Below, one piece after another: positions 5,856-11,321 of a stretch of DNA of 57,187 bases. Both the position numbers and the translations under genes were made by a program. The DNA is taken from the NCBI RefSeq assembly GCF_001424565.1, contig NZ_LMOL01000044.1, positions 510-57,696 on the forward strand, given 5' to 3'. This stretch comes from Arthrobacter sp. Leaf141 (GTDB taxonomy: Bacteria > Actinomycetota > Actinomycetes > Actinomycetales > Micrococcaceae). The notes beneath the pieces are model-generated. The model saw nothing but the letters and a program-made list of their open reading frames with translations. It had not been told where the DNA came from and made no database searches. Numbering within the stretch: the stretch's first letter is position 1; the number at the start of each line of letters is the position of its first letter.

Positions 5856-7496
5856 TTCTAGGGGTCGTTGCAACACCGTTGGTGGCTAGGTGGTTGTTAG
5901 TAGATCACGCAGGCGCTCGGCAGGGGTATCCCAGCCGAGCGTTTTGCGTGGGCGGGCGTTGAGTTCCTGGGCGACGTGCTCGAGGTCTTCGGGTCCGTAG
6001 ACAGAGAGATCGGTGCCTTTGGGGAAGTATTGCCGGAGCAGCCCGTTGGTGTTCTCGTTGGAGCCGCGTTGCCAGGGGCTTGCTGGATCGCAGAAGTAGA
6101 CCTGTATGTCTGTGGCGAGAGTGAAGGATTTGTGGGCTGCCATTTCCACGCCCTGGTCCCAGGTCAGGGATCCGCGGAGGTGGGCCGGCAGGGTGGACAT
6201 CGTGGCGATGAGTCCGTCCCTGACGGATTCCGCGGTGTGATCGGTTGGCAGGTGGACCAGCATGACGTAGCGGGTGGAGCGTTCGACCAGGGTTCCGATC
6301 GCTGACTGGTTCAGCGCCCCGGTGATTAAGTCCCCTTCCCAATGTCCGGGCACTGCCCGGTCCTCGATTTCGGGAGGCCGTTCGGAGATCATCACCATGG
6401 GATCGACGAACCGAGGCCGTCGCTCGTCGCCGTTTCTGTGAGGCTTCCGGCGAGCCCGGCCGGTCCGCAGGGCGGTCGCGAGTTCTCTACGCAGCCCGCC
6501 CCGGCCCTGAAGGTAAAGCGCCTGGTAGATCGTCTCGTGGGTCACGCGCATCTCCTGATCATCGGGAAAGTCCCTGATCAAAGTCTTGCTGATTTGTTCC
6601 GGCGACAATCGCAGGAGCAGTTTCGCTTCGATATGGTCACGCAGCCGGGGCAGGACCAGGATCTTGCGTTCTTTTGGTCTTGGCCGGCGGGAGGCAGCTT
6701 TGCGGTGGGCTGCGTAGGGTTGGTACCCGATCACAGGCTGGCTATTGCGGGCGAACTCCCTGCTGACCGTTGATGGCGAGCGGCCGAGTGCGGCCGCGAT
6801 GGCACGAAGTGATGCCCCGGAGGAGCGGAGGTCCCGGATCCTTTCCCGGTCCTGCAGCGACAGGAACCGCCCGTCGAGGGTCTTGTCCAGAGCGTCGAGC
6901 CCTGGAAGGGATATGCCCCGGACGCCCGGGGTGGTGGTTGTGCTCACTTCACGTGTGTAGTCCACGGACCGCCCGCCAGGATAGATGCGTCCATTCCTGG
7001 TTTTGCGGATCCCAACGTCCCACTCCTCAGCTGTGGTCTGGTGGATTCCCAGAGCTGCTGCGGCCTCGCGCCGGGACATACCGGCATCCCGGAGGCGGCG
7101 GAAGTCTTCGCGCTGCGGTCGGTCAGAGCGTTTGCGGGCTCTCCCGGCTTTCTGCATCCACCGATAGCAAGTGTTCCGGTTCAACCCGAGTTCACTGGCA
7201 GCAGCGGTGACACTGCCGGCCCGTTGCAGAACAGTAAAAAACAGGTCCTTCTTTTCCTGCGTGTGCTTTTCTCGCCCAGCCCCAATCCCTGCCTTGTGGG
7301 TCCACTGATAGCACGTCATCTGATTGAACCCGAGCTCCTCCGCAGCAACTGCCACCGAGCCAACCCGGTCGAAAACAGCAAAGAAGCGGTCCTTCTGTTC
7401 CTGCGTGTACTTTCTCTTCCCCGACGCTTTCCTGATTAAAGACGGCACGGTCGTTGCAACTCCCAAAATCTAGGGGTGTTGCAACGACCGCTAGAA
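5856..7496 (-). mobile_element. IS30-family insertion sequence, intact
   Basis: The element is 1641 bp. It is bounded by 22-bp terminal inverted repeats at 5856-5877 and 7475-7496 that begin TTCTAG and match except at position 7 (G versus C). It contains one complete transposase gene. A second copy of the inner terminal motif (GGTCGTTGCAAC) lies at 7449-7460, inside the right end. No convincing short target duplication is visible at the boundaries chosen, so exact ends could shift by one or two bases. Confidence 0.9.
5886..7466 (-). CDS. IS30 family transposase with extended N-terminal HTH array
   Basis: 526 residues from a TTG at 7466; typical IS30 transposases are 320-400 residues. Three consecutive helix-turn-helix-like units lie at about 18-60, 67-107 and 116-150; the first two are similar to each other (TQEQKDRFF and TQEKKDLFF, both ending in CY-W--KAG). 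A fourth HTH (IS30 HTH_38 type, RERIRDLRSSGASLRAIAAALG) spans 200-240. The DDE catalytic domain is complete: D379 in GHWEGDLITG, D437 in TWDQGVEMA and E471 in RGSNENTNGLLRQYFP. No ribosome-binding site is visible, and the start codon lies in the terminal palindromic region, consistent with weak, self-limited expression. Confidence 0.93.
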   Translation of the reverse strand: MGVATTVPSLIRKASGKRKYTQEQKDRFFAVFDRVGSVAVAAEELGFNQMTCYQWTHKAGIGAGREKHTQEKKDLFFTVLQRAGSVTAAASELGLNRNTCYRWMQKAGRARKRSDRPQREDFRRLRDAGMSRREAAAALGIHQTTAEEWDVGIRKTRNGRIYPGGRSVDYTREVSTTTTPGVRGISLPGLDALDKTLDGRFLSLQDRERIRDLRSSGASLRAIAAALGRSPSTVSREFARNSQPVIGYQPYAAHRKAASRRPRPKERKILVLPRLRDHIEAKLLLRLSPEQISKTLIRDFPDDQEMRVTHETIYQALYLQGRGGLRRELATALRTGRARRKPHRNGDERRPRFVDPMVMISERPPEIEDRAVPGHWEGDLITGALNQSAIGTLVERSTRYVMLVHLPTDHTAESVRDGLIATMSTLPAHLRGSLTWDQGVEMAAHKSFTLATDIQVYFCDPASPWQRGSNENTNGLLRQYFPKGTDLSVYGPEDLEHVAQELNARPRKTLGWDTPAERLRDLLTTT

Positions 7497-7557
7497 CCCA
7501 AGGAGGTGCCGGCGTCGTCCGCTTCAGTTGCGTGGCAACCGGGTCCGTTGTAGCCGC

Positions 7558-7755
7558 TTAGACGGAGGCGAGGACCTTGGCGTCGTGGCGGAGGCTCAGC
7601 GTGAAGGTGTTGGGGCCGCTGCAGGTCACGGCGATGCCGCAGGTGGTGGTGTTGTGCAGGGCGGACATGTCGCTGACCGCGGAATCAATGGTGTGGTGCA
7701 GGGCAGCCTTGTCCCAGATTTTCAGGGTCACGGAGTTAGTGGCATCGAACGTCAT
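7558..7755 (-). CDS. small hypothetical protein
   Basis: 65 residues from the ATG at 7755 with GGAAG seven bases upstream. The sequence is beta-rich (ATNSVTLKIW, NTFTLSLRHDAKV) with two cysteines (TTTCGIAVTCSG) and no signal peptide or membrane span. The stop of a short upstream frame (see the finding at 7753-7870) overlaps the ATG as TAATG. I do not recognise the family. The gene ends 34 bases from the right arm of the hairpin that holds the IS30 element, which would serve as its terminator in the uninterrupted sequence. Confidence 0.6.
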   Translation of the reverse strand: MTFDATNSVTLKIWDKAALHHTIDSAVSDMSALHNTTTCGIAVTCSGPNTFTLSLRHDAKVLASV

Positions 7756-8097
7756 TATTCAACTTCCATTTCTTGCTGGTGGACGGCTCGGCGCAGGGCC
7801 GGGGCCGCGTCCTCGACGGTGAGGACAAAAGTGCGGGAAAGCGCGTTCCCAATACTTCAATGGTGCCTGCCCAACTTGCCGATGGCAACCGTTTTGGGGC
7901 CGATGTGACCAAACACACCGGCGGTCCTGGGTTGCCGCGGACAGGCTGGAGCGTTACGCACTGTTCTTCAATAGTGCATAACCGAGAATTGACGGCTCAA
8001 CCTAAAAGGGGTTTGTTGCGGGTGAGACTGATCACGTTGGGCGGCCCCGAGATCAGCCGACGGTGTGGTGCCCGGTGCCAAGGCATATGCTTCAGGC
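7756..8097. other. intergenic region with an unassigned inverted repeat
   Basis: No convincing complete gene. A minus-strand reading from about 7859 to 7757 ends TAATG over the start of the small gene, but it has no standard start codon. At 7953-7982 an inverted repeat (GTTACGCACT and AGTGCATAAC, one mismatch, 10-base spacer) could be an operator or hairpin. The rest shows no clear signal. Confidence 0.5.
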
Positions 8098-8250
8098 ATG
8101 GGAATTATCATCACACTGCTTATTATCTGGCTGGTTCTTTCAGTCCTCGGGTTCGTCGTCAAGGGCTTGTTGTGGCTGGCCATCATCGGCCTGGTCCTCT
8201 TTGTCGCCACTGGCGTCTGGGGCTGGCTGAAGCGTAAAACCCGGGCTTAG
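8098..8250 (+). CDS. small hydrophobic membrane protein
   Basis: 50 residues from the ATG at 8098. Almost the whole chain is hydrophobic, as two helices (IIITLLIIWLVLSVLGFVV and LLWLAIIGLVLFVATGVWGW), ending in a basic tail KRKTRA. Very short proteins of this kind are common in actinobacteria and are annotated only as hydrophobic proteins. An AAGG precedes the start at moderate distance. A longer in-frame start at 8065 would add a non-hydrophobic leader and is less likely. Function unknown. Confidence 0.65.
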   Translation: MGIIITLLIIWLVLSVLGFVVKGLLWLAIIGLVLFVATGVWGWLKRKTRA

Positions 8251-8635
8251 TACCCGCACCATCAACAGGACGCAGCAGCCGGTTTCGTCTTCGAAGCCGG
8301 CTGCTTCTCCATGTGTGGCCGCAGTTCCGCGTGCCGCGGTTGCCGGGACGCGCCCACTCGTCGAAGTGGGTGTTGAATCCAGGATGAGCACCTCTTCTGC
8401 ATCCCCGTTGAGGTCCAGCGGGACGGCCAGGGCGGACGGGGCCCGGTGGCGGCTGCGGCCAGGAAATAGGGTTGCCAGCGGCGGTCCACGGATGGCAGGC
8501 ACCAGCACTGTGGACCGGGTGCGCAGGGCCTGCCCGGGTTGGGGATGCGGGCCAGTCCCGTGACGCCAACCAGGGCACCAGGTCCGCTGCCCTGGTTCCG
8601 CCGTCCTGTGGGCGGGGCGACAGTAGGATGGCTCT
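8251..8635. other. intergenic region before the GAF-ANTAR gene
   Basis: Apart from the hairpin at 8275-8304, I see no gene. Minus-strand open frames here are antisense extensions of frames opposite the GAF-ANTAR gene. The region presumably holds the promoter of that gene, but no clear -35/-10 pair was found. Confidence 0.5.
8275..8304 (+). terminator. hairpin after the small membrane protein
   Basis: GCAGCCGG and CCGGCTGC arms (8 bp, perfect) around a 14-base loop, 25 bases after the stop at 8250. There is no T-run after the stem, so termination efficiency is uncertain. Confidence 0.55.
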
Positions 8636-9370
8636 ATGTCGAGTTCCATTGATAGCCAGACCGCAGCGCAATTGCAGGAGATCCTGGTGGGTGCCGACGA
8701 TGCTGTCGAATTCCTCTCCGGCCTGGCCGGCATGGCTGCGGCGGCTGTCTCGGAGGCGGCCGGGGACACCATCGAGTGCGCCATCACCCTGAAGTTGCAC
8801 CGCCGTCCCGTCACGGCTGCCGGCAGCAGCGCCCGCGCCATCGAGCTGGACCATGTGGAGCAGGCCTTGGGCGATGGCCCCTGCATCATGGCGCTGCGGG
8901 AAATGTCCACCGTCCTGGTGGCTGACGTGTCCCTGGATGCCCGCTGGCCCTTGTATATGCAGAAACTCCTGGACGTCAACATCCACAGCACCCTTGGTGT
9001 CCCGCTGGAGATCAGTGGGGGTGCCGGTGCAGCGCTGAACTTCTTCGCCACAAGGCCAGACGCCTTCAGTCCCGACGTGTACGAAAAAGCAGAGGCCTTC
9101 GCGGCTGCAGCCAGCAACACCCTGCAGCTGTCGGTGCGGCTCCGGACAGTGCAGGGCAGGGCCGATGACCTGGAGGCCGCCCTGGAAAGCAGGACCGCCA
9201 TCAACCTGGCCTGCGGCGTGATCATGGCGCAGAACCGGTGTTCCCAGGAGGAAGCCATGGCCATCCTCACCAAAGTGTCCGGCAACCGCAACCGGAAGCT
9301 CCGCGATGTTGCCAAGGAACTGATCGAGCAGCTTTCCGGCAGTCCCGTCCGGACCCACTTCGACACTTAG
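8636..9370 (+). CDS. GAF and ANTAR domain transcription antitermination regulator
   Basis: 244 residues. An N-terminal GAF-like sensor (about 20-165: LDHVEQALGDGPCIMALREMSTVLV and STLGVPLEI) is followed by an ANTAR RNA-binding domain (about 170-232), including AALESRTAINLACGVIMAQNRCSQEEAMAIL. ANTAR proteins bind paired RNA hairpins to prevent termination. The GAF ligand is unknown. A paralogue at 46144 has the same architecture and nearly the same ANTAR core. A hairpin at 9380-9410 closes the gene. Confidence 0.92.
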   Translation: MSSSIDSQTAAQLQEILVGADDAVEFLSGLAGMAAAAVSEAAGDTIECAITLKLHRRPVTAAGSSARAIELDHVEQALGDGPCIMALREMSTVLVADVSLDARWPLYMQKLLDVNIHSTLGVPLEISGGAGAALNFFATRPDAFSPDVYEKAEAFAAAASNTLQLSVRLRTVQGRADDLEAALESRTAINLACGVIMAQNRCSQEEAMAILTKVSGNRNRKLRDVAKELIEQLSGSPVRTHFDT

Positions 9371-9379
9371 TCGTCAGTA

Positions 9380-9410
9380 GATCCCGGCAGCACTGGGTTG
9401 TGCTGGGATC
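9380..9410 (+). terminator. hairpin downstream of the GAF-ANTAR gene
   Basis: GATCCC and GGGATC outer arms with a further imperfect GGCAGCA/TGTGCT inner stem, followed by ATATTTC. It is ten bases after the stop and may serve both convergent genes. Confidence 0.6.
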
Positions 9411-9449
9411 ATATTTCGGTATCGGCGGCTACTGCTGTCAGGTATCTTG

Positions 9450-9546
9450 CCGGCCATGCAAAGGCTGACGACGGCGGCCGCGCCCCGTGCTGCTGTTAGG
9501 TGCCGTGCCCGGCCACGCGGAGGCTGACGACGGCGGCCGCGCCCGG
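9450..9546. repeat. duplicated 3' end of the S51 peptidase gene
   Basis: About 36 bp occur twice, at 9450-9486 and 9509-9545 (59-bp spacing), both containing GGCTGACGACGGCGGCCGCG. The right copy encodes the last residues of the peptidase (AAAVVSLRVAG). The left copy encodes the similar AAAVVSLCMAG but lies after the stop codon. Confidence 0.75.
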
Positions 9547-10266
9547 TGCGGGCAGCCCGCCCGCCACGTCCTCCCGCCGGAAGTCCCAGCACCGTCCGGT
9601 GCCGAGTACCTCGTAATCCGCGTTTTCGGTTGTTGCCAGCACCAGTGCCGTACCCTCGTCGATGGCCACCATCCGGTCCACCAGTCCGGCGACAACGGCG
9701 CCGGCCGCCCGGCTCACGGTACCTGCCTGGGCGGCGTGCACGTCCACAGTGAACGGTGCCAGTCCCAAGCCGGCGCGGACTTCGACGTTGTCCAGGCCCT
9801 CGGAACATCCCGCATCGCAGACCTCGACGCCGTCGATGCGGTAGCCGCCGATGAGCGCGGCACCCGGCGCCACCATCGCCCCCGCGGAAAAGCCCAGATA
9901 GGACGCACCGCCGGCCACCAATCGCGAAATTTCTGCACCGGACCCGCTGAGCCCGGCCAGATAGGCGGGTGTCAGTCCGCCGCCCACCATCACGGCGTCC
10001 ACGTTGTGGAAGGAAGTGGGGCTGGCTGGGCGAACGGCCCCGGCCGTCCCGTCCTGCCGCAGCAGGACGGGAACCACCTCGCAGGCAATCCGCGCCCCCA
10101 GCGGATCAACATAGGCGGGTAGGGCTCCGGCCGGATCCCTGCCCGCTGTGTGGAGCACCAAAGCGATCCGGGCTGGCCGGTGGTGCGGAAGTGCGCGGAC
10201 AAAGTGGTCAAACACGGCGGGAAAGCTGCCCGGATCCGGAGTGGATCCCGCTAGGTAGATGCCCAT
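9496..10266 (-). CDS. peptidase S51 (dipeptidase E-like) family protein
   Basis: 256 residues from the ATG at 10266. A Rossmann-like N-terminus (GIYLAGSTPDPGSF) is followed by VDAVMVGGGLTPAYL and the nucleophile elbow YLGFSAGAMV, with Ser127 as the predicted catalytic residue. This is the pattern of S51 serine peptidases, which include aspartyl dipeptidase and cyanophycinase. Substrate is not evident. There is no signal peptide, so it is cytoplasmic. An in-frame start nine codons upstream is possible. Its 3' end is partly duplicated downstream. It diverges from the ArsR/SRPBCC pair, with only about 80 bp between them. Confidence 0.82.
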   Translation of the reverse strand: MGIYLAGSTPDPGSFPAVFDHFVRALPHHRPARIALVLHTAGRDPAGALPAYVDPLGARIACEVVPVLLRQDGTAGAVRPASPTSFHNVDAVMVGGGLTPAYLAGLSGSGAEISRLVAGGASYLGFSAGAMVAPGAALIGGYRIDGVEVCDAGCSEGLDNVEVRAGLGLAPFTVDVHAAQAGTVSRAAGAVVAGLVDRMVAIDEGTALVLATTENADYEVLGTGRCWDFRREDVAGGLPAPGAAAVVSLRVAGHGT

Positions 10267-10312
10267 GGCCCTCAACGTACCGGACGCCGGCACGCCTTGG
10301 TGGAAAAAACCA

Positions 10313-10341
10313 TTGACATGGGGTGGGAGAAGGAATATCGT
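10313..10341 (+). promoter_or_regulatory. promoter of the ArsR-type regulator
   Basis: TTGACA at 10313-10318 and TATCGT at 10336-10341 are separated by 17 bases. The predicted transcription start falls near 10348, two bases before the ATG chosen for the regulator, so the transcript should be nearly leaderless. Confidence 0.65.
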
Positions 10342-10358
10342 ACAACCAAATGGTTGTA
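10341..10358 (+). promoter_or_regulatory. palindromic operator over the regulator start
   Basis: TACAACCAAATGGTTGTA is a perfect 8-2-8 inverted repeat. It starts at the last -10 base and covers the ATG at 10350. A repressor bound here would block initiation, so autoregulation by the ArsR-type protein is likely. Confidence 0.7.
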
Positions 10359-10682
10359 GATCAGCTCCGAGAAACCGAATTGGACCGCCTCTTCCAGGCG
10401 TTCGCCGATTCCACCCGCCGCGACATCGTGCGGCGGGTAACCGTCACCGAATATTCGGTTTCCGGCCTGGCTGCCCTCTACGCCATGAGTTTCGCCGCAG
10501 TCCAGAAGCATGTGGCGGTGCTGGAGCGGGCTTCCCTGGTGACCAAGGAGAAGCGCGGAAGGGAGCAGATTGTGCGGGGCAACCATGAAGGCCTGCAGAA
10601 AGCCCGGTGGCTGCTCGATGAATATGAACAGGTCTGGCGGCAACGGGCCGCCCGGATCGCGGACATCCTCGCAGAAGAGTAG
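10350..10682 (+). CDS. ArsR family winged-helix transcriptional regulator
   Basis: 110 residues from the ATG at 10350. The chain FQAFADSTRRDIVRRVTVTEYSVSGLAALYAMSFAAVQKHVAVLERASLVTKEKRGREQIV is the autorepressor (SdpR-like) subgroup of ArsR: no metal-binding Cys box, and a recognition helix near SFAAVQKHV. An in-frame start at 10323 would have a GGAGAAGG nearby, but the promoter position and operator favour 10350. It is followed 12 bases later by an SRPBCC gene, the usual two-gene unit for this family. It probably represses its own promoter through the palindrome at 10341. Confidence 0.92.
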   Translation: MVVDQLRETELDRLFQAFADSTRRDIVRRVTVTEYSVSGLAALYAMSFAAVQKHVAVLERASLVTKEKRGREQIVRGNHEGLQKARWLLDEYEQVWRQRAARIADILAEE

Positions 10683-10694
10683 GAAGGCAATGCC

Positions 10695-11192
10695 ATGTCA
10701 GTCATCAGTTCCACCAAAAATCCGGAAGCCCTAAGCTTCACGCTGGTAGCCGAGTTTGAGGCCGGTGTGGAGCGCGTCTGGGAGCTTTGGGCCGACCCCC
10801 GCCAGCTGGAGCGCTGGTGGGGACCGCCCACCTGGCCTGCCACCTTCGAAAAGCTTGATCTGGTTCCCGGCGGCAAGGCTAACTACTATATGACCGGGCC
10901 GGACGGCACCAAGGCTCACGGCTGGTGGGAGTTCACGCACGTCGAGTCGCCCGCCCGGCTCGCCTTTGACGACGGCTTCGCGGATGAAGACGGAAACCCC
11001 ACCGGTGACATGGGTATCACCCGGGCAACCGTGACCCTGGAACCGCTGGGGGACCGGACCCGGATGACCGTCCAGTCCACCTTCGAATCGGAAGAGCAGA
11101 TGGAACAGATGGTCCAGATGGGCATGCAGGAAGGCATGACCGAGGCCATGGGGCAGATCGACGCCATCCTTGCCGAACACGCAAACGCCTGA
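10695..11192 (+). CDS. SRPBCC (AHSA1-like) domain protein
   Basis: 165 residues. FEAGVERVWELWADPRQLERWWGPPTWPATF and GRxDL-like GGKANYYMTGPDG are the hallmark of the AHSA1 START-like subfamily, and SPARLAFDDGFADEDG and TRMTVQSTF continue the fold. These proteins bind hydrophobic ligands in a helix-grip pocket. The ATG follows AGGAAGG. It is cotranscribed with the ArsR-type regulator. Ligand and role are unknown. Confidence 0.9.
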   Translation: MSVISSTKNPEALSFTLVAEFEAGVERVWELWADPRQLERWWGPPTWPATFEKLDLVPGGKANYYMTGPDGTKAHGWWEFTHVESPARLAFDDGFADEDGNPTGDMGITRATVTLEPLGDRTRMTVQSTFESEEQMEQMVQMGMQEGMTEAMGQIDAILAEHANA

Positions 11193-11226
11193 CCGCTGAG
11201 CGCTGGCATGGCAACGCGCAGCTAAT

Positions 11227-11321
11227 GGCCGGCACCCGCTACGCGGCGCTACTGGCCGGCACCCGCTACGCGGCGCTACTGGACGGCACCCGCTACGCGG
11301 CGCTACTGGCCGGCACCCGCT
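11227..11321. repeat. 27-bp tandem repeats at the 3' end of the beta-galactosidase gene
   Basis: Three full copies (11227-11253, 11254-11280, 11281-11307) and a partial fourth (11308-11321) of a GGCCGGCACCCGCTACGCGG-based unit. The partial copy is part of the coding sequence for the terminal AGAGQ residues and stop of the GH35 protein. Only one base differs among the full copies (A for C at 11283). Confidence 0.9.

Larger units (their letters stand above)
5831..7524. repeat. 16-bp perfect inverted repeat split by the IS30 element
   Basis: AAGCGGACGACGCCGG at 5831-5846 is the exact reverse complement of 7509-7524. Without the element the two arms would be about 21 bases apart and would form a strong hairpin, probably a terminator for the CPBP promoter region or the small gene at 7558. 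The IS lies wholly inside the loop. Confidence 0.8.

Noticed and set aside
5853..7499. Short target-site duplication around the IS30 element
   Set aside because: GGT on the left and CCC on the right do not match. No direct repeat of 2-3 bp is evident at the most likely ends.
7736..7918. A 60-codon minus-strand frame overlapping the small gene at 7558-7755
   Set aside because: It reads over the ribosome-binding site and start of the better supported gene, in a different frame, and lacks its own ribosome-binding site.
11227..11307. CRISPR-like array in the 27-bp repeats
   Set aside because: The units are directly adjacent with no spacers, and they derive from the gene end.
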